A stretch of 25,935 nucleotides of DNA from Coriobacteriia bacterium (GTDB lineage: Bacteria > Actinomycetota > Coriobacteriia > Coriobacteriales > UMGS124), in NCBI GenBank assembly GCA_018368455.1, contig JAGZEG010000024.1, positions 1 through 25,935 of the forward strand, given 5' to 3'. The notes under the pieces were generated by a model that saw nothing but the letters and a program-made list of their open reading frames with translations, had not been told where the DNA came from and did not search any database. The stretch's first letter is position 1. Each line of letters begins with the position of its first letter. The position numbers were made by a program, and so were the translations under genes. Below are positions 1 through 8,121 of the stretch, piece after piece.

Positions 1-444
<444 letters not shown>

Positions 445-522
445 CTTGGGTCCTCTCGTCTCACGTTTTCTCGCCTGCGCTTGCTGTCGCGTGGATCCAG
501 GCTGCCAACCCCGTCGGGGGCC

Positions 523-1302
523 CTACGCTCTCGGGTGTCGCCCTCCCAGGTGGTTGATCATACTTGCCTGGTACCCCGCGCCAAAGCCGTTGTCGATGTT
601 GACGACCGACACGCCGCTTGCGCACGAGTTGAGCATCGCGAGCAGCGCGGCGACCCCGCCGAAGCTCGCGCCGTAGCCCACGCTCGTCGGCACGGCGATG
701 ACTGGGCAACTCGCAAGTCCGCCCACGACGCTGGCCAGCGCGCCTTCCATGCCGGCGACCGCGATGACAACCTGCGCTGCGGCGATGTCATCGGCGTGGG
801 CGAGCAGCCGGTGGATGCCGGCGACGCCGACGTCGTAGAGCCGCGTCACGCGGTTTCCGAGCATCTCCGCCGTGAGCGCCGCCTCCTCGGCGACGGGCAG
901 GTCGCTTGTTCCCCCGCAGGCCACGACGATCGTTCCATCGCCGTTGGGTTCGGGCGCATCGCCGAGCACGCCGATGCGAGGCGTCTCGTGATAGTGCAGC
1001 GTTCGGTCGGGGCCGAGCAGCGCGCTGACGGCGGCAGCCTTCTCGGCGTCGATCCTCGTCACGATGACGCGCTCCTGCCCGGCGTCGGACAGCGCCGCGC
1101 ATATGCCGGCGATCTGGTCGGCCGTTTTGCTTTCGCCGTACACGACCTCCGAGACGCCCTGGCGGATGCCGCGATGCGTGTCGAGCTTGGCATAGCCCAG
1201 GTCGACGAACGGCGCCGTCTGGAGGCGGTGCGTGGCCTCGTCGGGGTCAACGGCGCCCGATGCGACGTCGTGCATGAGGGCGACGAGATCGTGCTTGTCC
1301 AT
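523..1302 (-). CDS. larB: LarB, pyridinium-3,5-biscarboxylic acid mononucleotide synthase
   Basis: LarB carboxylates the pyridinium ring of nicotinic acid adenine dinucleotide and cleaves the phosphoanhydride, giving the biscarboxylic mononucleotide that LarE then sulfurates. The protein is 259 aa, normal for the family. The C-terminal half is PurE/AIR-carboxylase-like: VVACGGTSDLPVAEEA near residues 126-141, then an NRVTRLYDVGVAGIHRLL segment and a Gly-rich VPTSVGYGASFGG loop. The start at ATG 1302 follows GAAAGGA with 8 bases of spacing. It sits 48 bases after the larE stop and 78 bases before larC on the same strand, which supports one operon. No lactate racemase (larA) or other user of the cofactor is in view. 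Confidence 0.93.
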   Translation of the reverse strand: MDKHDLVALMHDVASGAVDPDEATHRLQTAPFVDLGYAKLDTHRGIRQGVSEVVYGESKTADQIAGICAALSDAGQERVIVTRIDAEKAAAVSALLGPDRTLHYHETPRIGVLGDAPEPNGDGTIVVACGGTSDLPVAEEAALTAEMLGNRVTRLYDVGVAGIHRLLAHADDIAAAQVVIAVAGMEGALASVVGGLASCPVIAVPTSVGYGASFGGVAALLAMLNSCASGVSVVNIDNGFGAGYQASMINHLGGRHPRA

Positions 1303-1350
1303 CGTGCGGTGTCCTTTCGGGCGGGGAGGCGGTGGCTTGCGGGCCGGCTG

Positions 1351-1950
1351 CTAGCTGTCGAGCCCCAGCTCGGGATGTTGCTGGGCAAACGAGCGGCGGG
1401 CCACGGCGAGCGTCTCCGGAGTGATGCGCGTGTCGGTGGGAACGCGCACGGCAAAGCAAGCGAAGCTCGGCTTGTCCGCCGTAAACAGGCCCAGCCCGCG
1501 CGAGGCGGCGCGCACGTCGTCCTTCGTCATGCCGGCTGCGCGCAGGGGAGAGACGACGCCCAGCTCGCGCATGGCACGAAAGCCCGGGCGGCGTGCTGGG
1601 TCGTCGCTGGCGTTCGTGGCGTCGAGCAACACGGTGCGGCCGTCGACGGCCATGTGCTGCAGGATCGTGCCGAACACGACGTGCTTGCAGCGGTAGCAGC
1701 GATCGGCTGGGTTGGCACACACTTCGTCTCGCGAGAATATGTCGACTTCGATGAGCTCGTGCTCGGCTCCGAGCTCGCGGGCGAGCCTCAGTGCGTCGGT
1801 GGTGTCGCGCGGCAGCTGAAAGGCCGTGCTGATCGTGTACGCCTTGACGTCGAAACCCTCGCGCAGGAGCTCGGCGAGCAGGTATGACGAGTCGACGCCG
1901 CCTGAGAACGCGAGACCGTAGCGCGTGGCTTTATCCAGGTTGAGCTGCAT
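1351..1950 (-). CDS. larE: LarE-type sulfur transferase, short form with CxxC
   Basis: LarE converts the two carboxylates of the LarB product to thiocarboxylates, using ATP for adenylation. An N-type ATP pyrophosphatase PP-loop, SGGVDSSYL, is at residues 16-24. The family cysteine is in KPSFACFAVR (C165). C85 and C88 form RCYRC; together with C165 this matches LarE homologues reported to carry a [4Fe-4S] cluster rather than sacrificing the cysteine. That assignment is inference. The start chosen is ATG 1950, because the PP-loop then falls at the usual distance and GAGAGG lies 12 bases upstream; ATG 2016 and 2055 in the same frame are alternatives. At 199 aa the protein is well short of the roughly 270 aa usual for LarE and stops soon after the conserved cysteine. 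Only 48 bases separate it from larB, so a split C-terminal part is unlikely. Confidence 0.88.
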   Translation of the reverse strand: MQLNLDKATRYGLAFSGGVDSSYLLAELLREGFDVKAYTISTAFQLPRDTTDALRLARELGAEHELIEVDIFSRDEVCANPADRCYRCKHVVFGTILQHMAVDGRTVLLDATNASDDPARRPGFRAMRELGVVSPLRAAGMTKDDVRAASRGLGLFTADKPSFACFAVRVPTDTRITPETLAVARRSFAQQHPELGLDS

Positions 1951-2149
1951 GGTGTGCGCGGACCTCTCTTTCGTGGGGAACGTCCCGAGGTGCGCGGGGC
2001 GAGCAACGTATCGCATTGTGACGCCCTGGAGCGCACTCAAGGCAAGCTGGGGCACTCGATGCCAATAAACTCACAAGAGGTGTGGTGCCGTGGTGGCGAG
2101 CGAGAGCATGTGGATGAATTATGAACGCAAGTGATATCAAGGTTTCGCC

Positions 2150-2178
2150 TTGCAATCAGGCAGATGTTCCCGTAATAT
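2150..2178 (+). promoter_or_regulatory. Sigma70-type promoter of the tRNA gene
   Basis: TTGCAA (2150-2155), a 17-base spacer and TAATAT (2173-2178) form a good housekeeping promoter. It would start transcription near 2185, about 43 bases before the mature tRNA 5' end. A small inverted repeat, CAAGG-tttcg-CCTTG, overlaps the -35 element. Confidence 0.65.
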
Positions 2179-2227
2179 TCAACTCTGCCGTACGACAAGC
2201 GCCAACGTAGCGCCAAACGTACCGGCT

Positions 2228-2303
2228 GCCAGATTAGCTCAGTTGGTAGAGCACCGCTCTCGTAAAGCGGGGGTCATCAGTTCGAGTCTGATATCTGGCT
2301 CCA
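2228..2303 (+). tRNA. tRNA-Thr (CGT anticodon), CCA encoded
   Basis: The full cloverleaf can be read by eye. The acceptor GCCAGAT (2228-2234) pairs with ATCTGGC (2293-2299). The D arm is GCTC-AGTTGGTAG-AGC. The anticodon stem CCGCT/AGCGG encloses loop CTCGTAA with anticodon CGT at 2261-2263. The T arm is ATCAG-TTCGAGT-CTGAT. The discriminator base is T2300 and CCA (2301-2303) is encoded. It decodes ACG, a common threonine codon in high-GC genomes. It is a single-gene unit with its own promoter and terminator, and no integrated element was seen beside it. Confidence 0.97.
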
Positions 2304-2314
2304 CCGAACTTGCA

Positions 2315-2345
2315 GGCCAGGAAGCGAAAGCTCCCTGGCCTTTTG
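2315..2345 (+). terminator. Terminator of tRNA-Thr
   Basis: GGCCAGGAAGC (2315-2325) pairs with GCTCCCTGGCC (2330-2340) with one mismatch around a GAAA tetraloop. TTTT follows. It begins 12 bases after the tRNA CCA. Confidence 0.88.
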
Positions 2346-2452
2346 CGTTTCAGGGATGCACTTACCCTTGGGCGCCCATGGCTTTCTCCAGCTGCAATCG
2401 CAGCAAAGCTTCCTGCCAACTCGCGCGAGCACGTCGCAAAGCTTTCGGGCAA

Positions 2453-2508
2453 AAAGACCTCCCCTCCCTTGGGCTTTCGTTCCGCTGCCCACGAGAGGGG
2501 AGGCCGAC
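2453..2508 (-). terminator. Terminator of the beta-helix gene (minus strand)
   Basis: CCTCCCCTC (2458-2466) pairs with GAGGGGAGG (2495-2503). An inner GGGC/GCCC stem (2471-2474 with 2487-2490) shortens the loop. On the minus strand the arm is followed by TCTTTTTG. The plus side has a weaker ACTTTTGG, so the hairpin may work both ways. It lies 37 bases past the stop of the gene at 2540-4198. Confidence 0.75.
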
Positions 2509-2539
2509 TTTTGGAAGACGCGGCCTCTTGTGTCGCTCC

Positions 2540-4198
2540 CTACGCGGCATCAGCCGCCGATGACGACGCCGAGGAACCGCCGCTCGCCAGCGCCTCGTCG
2601 AGCACGTTGGCGTCGCTTGTCGTGACCTCAGTGCCGTATGCCCCGGTCACGGTCACCGTCAGTGCGGACTCGCCCGCCACGACTTCGACATCGCCGGCAA
2701 CGATGCGCACCGTGCGGCCCTGCTCGTCAATAACGGCTCCGCCTGCAGCCATGTTGAGCGCCGAAACCGTGCTGTCGTCTGTCACGATCCATGCGGACGT
2801 GGCGTCGATGTTGATCGCCAGGGGCTCGTCGGACGTCGAGTTGTTGGCGTTCGCCTCGATATGCGCCGAGCCGGTCCACTCCGAACCCTCGAGCAGATAC
2901 ATCGCCAGGCTCGAGATCGTGTCGACAACGGCTGCGCCCTCGAGCTCCTGCCCGATGCCCGTGAACGTCACCTGGGCGCCGTTGCTTCCTGCCTGGCCCC
3001 AGTTGTTGGCGTCGTTACCGGCCACGCGGACGAGTTCAACGGCGGAGCTGTCAAAGTCCAGCGATGTTCCCGCAAGGACGATGGACGCCTTCGTGTTCGT
3101 GCAGTAGAACAGAGCGCCGGACGTGATGGCACTCTTGAGCACGGAGTTTGCCGCCTGGAACGTCGCGGTCTCTCCGGTCGCAGCCTCAGCATCGCCTGAG
3201 GTCGACTGGTAGATGATGACGCCGTCGGCCACGGGATCGCTCGCCGTCTTGCCTGTGATCGTGCTTTCGAGCGTGGAGTTGCCGATGAGGATGGTGTTCA
3301 GGCCTTCCATGCCGGTAATCTGGCTCCCGGTCGCCGTGCCCGAGACGTCGAGGGCCGTGATGTGGCCCGTCGAGTAGAGCAGCGGCGAGCCCGACCCAGC
3401 CGTCGCCAGCGTGGAGTCGCTCACCGAGATCGTTCCGCCGCCGCGATCGGTTGCCACGGCCGCGCAGTGGTCGCCCTTCGTCGAGATGTCCACCTGGCTC
3501 GCCTCAATGACGCCACCGTATGTGGCATCAAGGCCGCGCGAGTTGCCCGCCGCTGTCGTGATGCTGCAGCCGGTCACATACGCCGCGCCCCCATCGGTTG
3601 CGAACACACCGTTGGAGCCCTCGCCGGTGGCATCGAGCGTCGAGTCTGTCAGTCTGACGGCCGATCTCTCGCCCACGCTCAGCACGATGGAGTTGACGCC
3701 GTAGAAGTTGCAGACGTCGCCATTCGTGTCGTCGCCAGCCTTCGTGATCGTGGCCTGCTCGATCTCCGCGGTGCCCGCGTTCTGGGCGAAGACGGCGTTT
3801 TGGTCGGCCTTGGGAGCGTCGATGCTCTCACCCGTGGAGGAAACGCTCTCGCCGTCGGCCACAAGCACACCTGCGTACGTGCCAGTGTAGTCATACGTCA
3901 TCGTGTCCGCGCCGCCGGGGCCGCCCGCACCGCCCTCGGGAGGCTCGCCGGGGACGCCACCTTCGCTGCCGGGGCCGCCCGCGGCCTGGCCCTCGGGCGG
4001 GGTGTCTGCGCCCTCGGATGCGAATGCGACGCCTGCACGCATCGCCAGCACGAGTGCGGCGAGCGAGCCCGTGCCATAGACGAACGCGCGACGATCCATC
4101 GTACGGCCGAGCGAGGCGATGACGGCGTCCTCGGCAAGGCGCTCGCTTGCGCTGCGGGAGACGGGTGCGGTACCCATCGTGGTGTGAGTCGTGTCCAT
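2540..4198 (-). CDS. Tat-exported right-handed beta-helix protein, function unknown
   Basis: 552 aa. The start at ATG 4198 follows AAGGAG with good spacing; the same open frame continues further upstream but is an overlap artefact with the peptidase gene. A Tat-like signal, MDRRAFVYG (residues 34-42), and a hydrophobic stretch end near AFASEGA. A Gly/Pro/Glu-rich linker follows (about residues 72-98). The rest is short degenerate repeats rich in Ser, Thr, Gly, Ala and Asn, with segments such as GSNGVFATDGG, SRGLDATYGG and CAAVATDRGGG spaced like beta-helix rungs. I recognise this layout from a family of hypothetical beta-helix proteins common in gut bacteria. A role in surface adhesion or glycan contact is possible but not shown. 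It lacks an LPXTG sorting motif and a C-terminal membrane anchor. It is divergent from the M20 peptidase gene. Confidence 0.82.
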   Translation of the reverse strand: MDTTHTTMGTAPVSRSASERLAEDAVIASLGRTMDRRAFVYGTGSLAALVLAMRAGVAFASEGADTPPEGQAAGGPGSEGGVPGEPPEGGAGGPGGADTMTYDYTGTYAGVLVADGESVSSTGESIDAPKADQNAVFAQNAGTAEIEQATITKAGDDTNGDVCNFYGVNSIVLSVGERSAVRLTDSTLDATGEGSNGVFATDGGAAYVTGCSITTAAGNSRGLDATYGGVIEASQVDISTKGDHCAAVATDRGGGTISVSDSTLATAGSGSPLLYSTGHITALDVSGTATGSQITGMEGLNTILIGNSTLESTITGKTASDPVADGVIIYQSTSGDAEAATGETATFQAANSVLKSAITSGALFYCTNTKASIVLAGTSLDFDSSAVELVRVAGNDANNWGQAGSNGAQVTFTGIGQELEGAAVVDTISSLAMYLLEGSEWTGSAHIEANANNSTSDEPLAINIDATSAWIVTDDSTVSALNMAAGGAVIDEQGRTVRIVAGDVEVVAGESALTVTVTGAYGTEVTTSDANVLDEALASGGSSASSSAADAA

Positions 4199-4537
4199 GT
4201 GATGAGCTCCTTCCGAATCGGGTGATGGCACGGATGCTATCAACGGAGAATCGTCGAGACCGGGGGCCCCACCGATCGCCTTCCACGATACGAATGCCGG
4301 CTCAACGAGGCCTGAAAGCTCCGGCGTGGCGACCCCGACCCCACAGGCCTCTCCCAAACATCGAAGCGTTTTCAGGATGATCGCGATACCCCTAGCGAGC
4401 GCCCCATCTCTCGCGGGGCCCTGGGGGAGTGCTAGGATTTGCCTCGCCATACAATTTGCGCGTTGCCGGGGTGGCGTTGGATCGCACGTTCCCGCACGCC
4501 TCTGGCCTGCGCGCTCTTTTCTGAGGAGGCCTCCTTC
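4199..4537. promoter_or_regulatory. Divergent intergenic region, beta-helix gene and M20 peptidase
   Basis: This 339-base gap carries promoters for both flanking genes. For the peptidase, an extended -10-like TGC-TAGGAT lies at 4430-4438 with no good -35. The stretch 4393-4425 has two mutually exclusive small stems: GCGAG with CTCGC, and GCCCC with GGGGC. No coding sequence is supported. Confidence 0.4.
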
Positions 4538-4544
4538 ATGGAGG
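4525..4544 (+). promoter_or_regulatory. Double Shine-Dalgarno flanking an anti-SD at the peptidase start
   Basis: GGAGG (4525-4529), CCTCC (4530-4534), TTCAT and GGAGG (4540-4544) lie in a row. The central CCTCC can pair with the downstream GGAGG in a hairpin whose loop holds part of the ATG at 4538. Each GGAGG serves one of the two in-frame ATGs. Confidence 0.5.
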
Positions 4545-5932
4545 AAGAACCTATGGTTTCCTGCGCCTCTGCCGCGAACGCTGCGCCCAAGGACCGCGTG
4601 CCTGCCAAGGGCCTCGCGGCCGGCGCCCCCGCTCCGGTAACCCTGCCCACGAGCTCCGATCGCGCCCAGTCCCGCGCCCGCCGTGCGCCCGCCGCAACGC
4701 CGGGCTACCTCGTGGATCCCGGCTACGAGCTCTCGCCGGTCGAGCGCATGTTCTGTGAGCTTGTCGAGATCGATTCCCCGTCGTTTCACGAGCACGAGAT
4801 GGCAGATGAGGTGCGCAACCGCCTCGGTGCCCTGGGCTTCGTCGTCACGGAGGACGCGACGAGCGGGCGCAACGACGGCGTCGTGACGGCCATCACCTCG
4901 ACGAGGCGCTACGAGAACATATCTCACGGCGTGGCGTTCGATCTGCATCGCCTCGTTCACACGGGCAGCGACTGCGGCAACCTTTTCGCGACGCTGCCCG
5001 GTACCGGCGTACTGGCTGGCGCCGACCCCATCCTGTTCATCACGCACATGGATACAGTGCAGCCCGCCAACGGCAAGCACGCCCACGTTCACGCCGACGG
5101 CACGATCACGAGCATGGGCGACACGGTGCTCGGCGCCGATGACCTCGCCGGCATCGCGTGCGTCATGGCTGCCGTCGAGCGCCTGCAGCAACAGGGCGTT
5201 GCTCACCGTCCCGTCGAGCTCGCGTGCATGGTTGCCGAGGAGGTCGGCAACGTCGGCGCCCGCGCGTTCGACTTCTCGCAGTGCAAGGCGACGATGGCGT
5301 ACACGCTTGACTACTCGGCCGACCCGCACGAGTACGCCTACCAGGCCCCGACGATCCTCTATCTCACGATCGAGGTCATCGGGCGCTCGGCCCACGCCGG
5401 CTTCTATCCCGAGAAGGGCATCAACGCCATCAAGATTGCGGCGCAGGCCATCGGTGCGACGCAGTGTGGGCGCATCGGTGACGACACGACGGTCAATATC
5501 GGCCTCATCTCGGGCGGCCGTGGCACGAACATCGTGCCCAGCGACGTTGTCATTCGTGGCGAGGTGCGCAGCTACAACCACGAAAAGGCCGTGGCCCAGG
5601 CCCAGCACGTCACCGAGCTGTTCCAGCAGGCGGCCGACGACTTCGGCGGGCGCGTGACCGTGCAGGTGAGCGAGGCGTGCCACGCGTACTGCATGGAGCA
5701 GGACGCGCCGGTCGTCCGTCGCTTCGAGCGCGCGTGCGAGGCGCTCGGCATGCAGGCGAGCGGGGCGCCGACGTTTGGCGGCAGCGACAACAACGTTGCG
5801 GTGGCCTACGGCATCCCGGGCATCGTCATGGCGAACGGCATGCGCGACGCCCACTCGACGCACGAGCACGTCCTGCCTGGTGACCTCGCGAAGGTCCAGG
5901 CCCTCGTCGAGCAGCTGCTGACGCTGGACTAG
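4538..5932 (+). CDS. M20 family metallopeptidase, PepT (tripeptidase)-like
   Basis: A cytoplasmic di-zinc peptidase of the M20/M25/M40 clan, closest by motif to peptidase T-like proteins, which trim small peptides. Zinc and catalytic motifs are HMD (H170, D172), GADD (D201) and EE (E234, E235). A dimerisation lid follows (EVIGRSAHAGFYPEKGINAI), and a late GGSDNN-THEHV region supplies the last ligands. The protein is 464 aa from ATG 4538. ATG 4553 is an equally plausible start, since each has GGAGG 8 bases upstream. About 65 N-terminal residues rich in Ala, Pro and Arg precede the usual family start, and the region between residues 105 and 145 looks longer than normal. No signal peptide. It stands alone, so it is probably monocistronic. 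Exact substrate is unknown. Confidence 0.87.
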   Translation: MEEEPMVSCASAANAAPKDRVPAKGLAAGAPAPVTLPTSSDRAQSRARRAPAATPGYLVDPGYELSPVERMFCELVEIDSPSFHEHEMADEVRNRLGALGFVVTEDATSGRNDGVVTAITSTRRYENISHGVAFDLHRLVHTGSDCGNLFATLPGTGVLAGADPILFITHMDTVQPANGKHAHVHADGTITSMGDTVLGADDLAGIACVMAAVERLQQQGVAHRPVELACMVAEEVGNVGARAFDFSQCKATMAYTLDYSADPHEYAYQAPTILYLTIEVIGRSAHAGFYPEKGINAIKIAAQAIGATQCGRIGDDTTVNIGLISGGRGTNIVPSDVVIRGEVRSYNHEKAVAQAQHVTELFQQAADDFGGRVTVQVSEACHAYCMEQDAPVVRRFERACEALGMQASGAPTFGGSDNNVAVAYGIPGIVMANGMRDAHSTHEHVLPGDLAKVQALVEQLLTLD

Positions 5933-6263
5933 CCGTCAGAGAACGGCTGGGACGGCGCGTCTTGCAGCCGGGATGCCGGTTTCTGGCCGAGAGGCGGGCT
6001 CGTGCATGCCCGCTCTCGGGCGTGCCTTTGGTGGGCTGCCGCCTGCCGTGCGCTTACCTGCGGAAACGCCGCAACGAAAAGCGGCGCCGCGCCTCCGTGG
6101 TCTGGAAGCGCGGCGCCGCCTATTCACGAGCTTGATTTCTGGCCGAGATTTGGGCACATCCTGTCAGGGATCGCGACCTCCACTCGCCCCACAAGGCCGT
6201 CCGGGCACGGGAGGGCCGGCGTATCGCCCTCTGCTCGAGAGGGCCTGCCTCCTCGGCTTCGCC
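5933..6263. other. Intergenic region between convergent genes: hairpins and a direct repeat
   Basis: No gene is supported here. The 331 bases hold a hairpin at 5989-6017 after the peptidase gene (GAGAG-g-CGGGC with GCCCGCTCTC, no T-run), the minus-strand terminator at 6077-6119, and a 7-bp hairpin at 6226-6244 just past the flavoprotein stop. The 13-mer TTTCTGGCCGAGA occurs twice in direct orientation, at 5980-5992 and 6136-6148. Confidence 0.55.
6077..6119 (-). terminator. Terminator of the FAD oxidoreductase gene (minus strand)
   Basis: A perfect 12-bp inverted repeat, GCGGCGCCGCGC (6081-6092) and GCGCGGCGCCGC (6108-6119), is separated by 15 bases. On the minus strand the stem is followed by TTTTCG (6080-6075). 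It lies about 145 bases past the flavoprotein stop. Confidence 0.75.
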
Positions 6264-7844
6264 TTACATCGCCGCCGCAGCCGCCTGTGTGCCGGCGATG
6301 CGTCCCCAGTTCAGCACGCCCTGCAGGCACGTACCGCTGCCCGGGTAGTAGGGGCCCAGCCAACCGCCCGCGTTCGTGCCGGCTGCGTACAGGCCGACGA
6401 TGGGCTCGCCGTCGCGCCCGATAACCTGTGCGTCCGTATTGATCTTGAGGCCGCCGATCGACCCGATGTTCGTGTTGACTGTCTTCCAGGCGTAAAACGG
6501 CGGCTCGTCGAGCGGCGTCAGCTGCGCCGTGCGGCGCCACACCGGGTCGATGCCGCTGGCGATGTCGGAGTTCCACGTGTCAACCGTGCGCGCCAGCACG
6601 GCGGGGTCGATGCCCATGAGCTTCGAGAGCTCCTCGACGGTCTCGCCGCTCACCATGGAGCCGTCGTCGAGTGCGGCCTGCAGCTTATCGGGATCGCTCC
6701 AGTCGGCCTGGGCCACGCCCGTCATCTTGGAGTCCATGACCATCCAGCACGCGCCCGTCGTGCCCGCCTCGTCGTCGAAGCCGCCTTCCTGCACGCAGGC
6801 GTTGTAGATGGCGCGACAGTGGAACGCGTACGTCGTGTCCTCGCGAACGAAGCGCACGCCGCGCTGGTTCACGAGCAGGTAGGGGATCTCGGGGTTCGTG
6901 TTGTTCGTGTACGACCACGTCTGCAGCAACAGGTCGACGGCGCCGCCGAAGCGCCCGACTTGCGCACCAGCCTCCATGCCCATGACGATGCCGTCGCCGG
7001 TGTCCGTGGCGGCCGTGGCGACGTTTTGCGTCTTGAGGTCCCAGTACTGCTGCGGGCTGTAGCGCTTGGCCAACTCCTCGTTGTGCTCGATGCCGCTCAT
7101 GGCCAGCACGACGGCCTTGGCGCCGAGACGTGCCCCGTCGGCCGTGACGACGCCCGTGACGGCGCCGGACTCGTCGGTGACAAGCGACGCCGCTGCGACG
7201 CCGGTCTGGATCTCGCCGCCTGCCGCCTCGACGGCAGCCTGGGCGTTCGTCGTCCACACGACGCCGCCAGTCTTCGTGGTGTCGGCGGCGTCCGTGATGA
7301 GGTGGATGCGGTCGGCCATGTTGGCCAGATCGGTGTAGGCGGCCGGATAGCAGCCGAACACCTTGCTGTACGTGATGCCGAAGCTGTCCGCCATCCACTG
7401 TAGGTTGTCGGCCGCGTTATCGGCCATGCAGCGCACGAGCTCCGGCTCGACGAAGCCCTCGCCGTCCTGTAGCCAGAACGCGTAGTGCTTGTCGGCGTTG
7501 TCGTCGGCGACGCCGTTGACGCCGAGCTCCTTCTGCCAGCTCGTGCCCGACGCCTGGATGGCCCCCTCGGCCGTCGCCGTCGTGCCGCCGCAGGCGTCGG
7601 CCTTCTCGAGCACGAGTACGCGTGCGGCTCCGGCCTCGAGTGCGGCGTAGGCGGCCGTCAGACCCGCGCCGCCGCCACCGCACACGATGACGTCGTACTC
7701 GGCGTCCCAGGCGTCACCTGCGGCGGAGGAAGCCTTTTCGGAAGCGAGTGCGCTTCCGGCCCCCGCTGCCGCAAGCGCTGCCGAGCTCAGGGCTGCCCCG
7801 GCGACGAAGCCGCGGCGGGAGAGGGTGGATGTGGTGTCTGACAT
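6264..7844 (-). CDS. Tat-exported FAD-dependent oxidoreductase (FAD_binding_2 fold)
   Basis: 526 aa from ATG 7844, which follows AGGGGG with 8 bases of spacing. The Tat signal is SRRGFV (residues 9-14), with an Ala-rich hydrophobic core and a likely cut near SALA-SE (34-35). A dinucleotide-binding motif, DVIVCGGGGAGL, is at residues 51-62. The C-terminal FAD segment reads IVGLYAAGTNAGGWLGPYYPGSG. This is the fumarate-reductase/flavocytochrome c superfamily, but the histidine before the family MGG motif is replaced by Gly (GSIGG), and the arginine of the usual G-x-N-R-L-G-G is replaced by Tyr (YYPGSG). It is therefore unlikely to reduce fumarate. The Tyr-rich end recalls ketosteroid dehydrogenase-like members. 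There is no CXXCH haem motif and no FMN-binding domain. The electron donor is unknown. Upstream are a structured leader and palindromes. Confidence 0.87.
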   Translation of the reverse strand: MSDTTSTLSRRGFVAGAALSSAALAAAGAGSALASEKASSAAGDAWDAEYDVIVCGGGGAGLTAAYAALEAGAARVLVLEKADACGGTTATAEGAIQASGTSWQKELGVNGVADDNADKHYAFWLQDGEGFVEPELVRCMADNAADNLQWMADSFGITYSKVFGCYPAAYTDLANMADRIHLITDAADTTKTGGVVWTTNAQAAVEAAGGEIQTGVAAASLVTDESGAVTGVVTADGARLGAKAVVLAMSGIEHNEELAKRYSPQQYWDLKTQNVATAATDTGDGIVMGMEAGAQVGRFGGAVDLLLQTWSYTNNTNPEIPYLLVNQRGVRFVREDTTYAFHCRAIYNACVQEGGFDDEAGTTGACWMVMDSKMTGVAQADWSDPDKLQAALDDGSMVSGETVEELSKLMGIDPAVLARTVDTWNSDIASGIDPVWRRTAQLTPLDEPPFYAWKTVNTNIGSIGGLKINTDAQVIGRDGEPIVGLYAAGTNAGGWLGPYYPGSGTCLQGVLNWGRIAGTQAAAAAM

Positions 7845-7866
7845 GGAAAGCCCCCTTTTGCGTTTG

Positions 7867-7939
7867 GCCGCCCCATGGCCGGGGCGGCGCCCCAGCGTTT
7901 CCGCGTGCTGGCATCCCCCTGATGCCACGACGGAAACGC
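7867..7939 (-). promoter_or_regulatory. Structured 5' leader of the FAD oxidoreductase gene
   Basis: Two strong hairpins lie between promoter and start codon. The first is nested: GCGTTTCCG (7895-7903) with CGGAAACGC (7931-7939), enclosing TGGCATC (7909-7915) with GATGCCA (7921-7927). The second is GCCGCCCC (7867-7874) with GGGGCGGC (7881-7888). All arms are perfect. No T-run follows either, so they look more like an RNA regulatory or stability element than terminators. Confidence 0.55.
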
Positions 7940-7947
7940 ATACCACA

Positions 7948-7953
7948 ATCATA
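7948..7953 (-). promoter_or_regulatory. -10 element for the FAD oxidoreductase gene
   Basis: TATGAT on the minus strand has no recognisable -35 partner, which suggests dependence on an activator. Transcription would begin near 7941, so the nested hairpin at 7895-7939 would form the very 5' end of the mRNA. Confidence 0.4.
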
Positions 7954-7994
7954 GGCTTTCCACGTTCGCCGCGAAAGACCGCTCGCCCAGTCGC

Positions 7995-8008
7995 CACTTC
8001 CGGAAGTG
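7995..8008. promoter_or_regulatory. Palindromic operator candidate, copy 1
   Basis: CACTTCCGGAAGTG is a perfect 14-bp palindrome centred about 60 bases upstream of the predicted start near 7941, a usual place for activator binding. The right flank continues as CGAGCTG, which is mirrored at copy 2. Confidence 0.5.
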
Positions 8009-8121
8009 CGAGCTGGCGCAAGTGTCTCCAGCGCGTCACCTTGAGGGTTTTCGCGCAAAAGCCCAGGTGGTACCTGAAAGTAAGCTGAGGCTTGACCCGG
8101 GAAGACACATCGTTCAGCTCG

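Noticed and set aside
2228..2303. tRNA-Thr as attachment site of an integrated element
   Set aside because: No integrase and no repeated tRNA 3' end were seen in the window.
4199..5869. Upstream extension of the beta-helix frame across the M20 peptidase gene
   Set aside because: The extension is antisense to a well-supported peptidase, while ATG 4198 has a strong ribosome site and a Tat signal follows.
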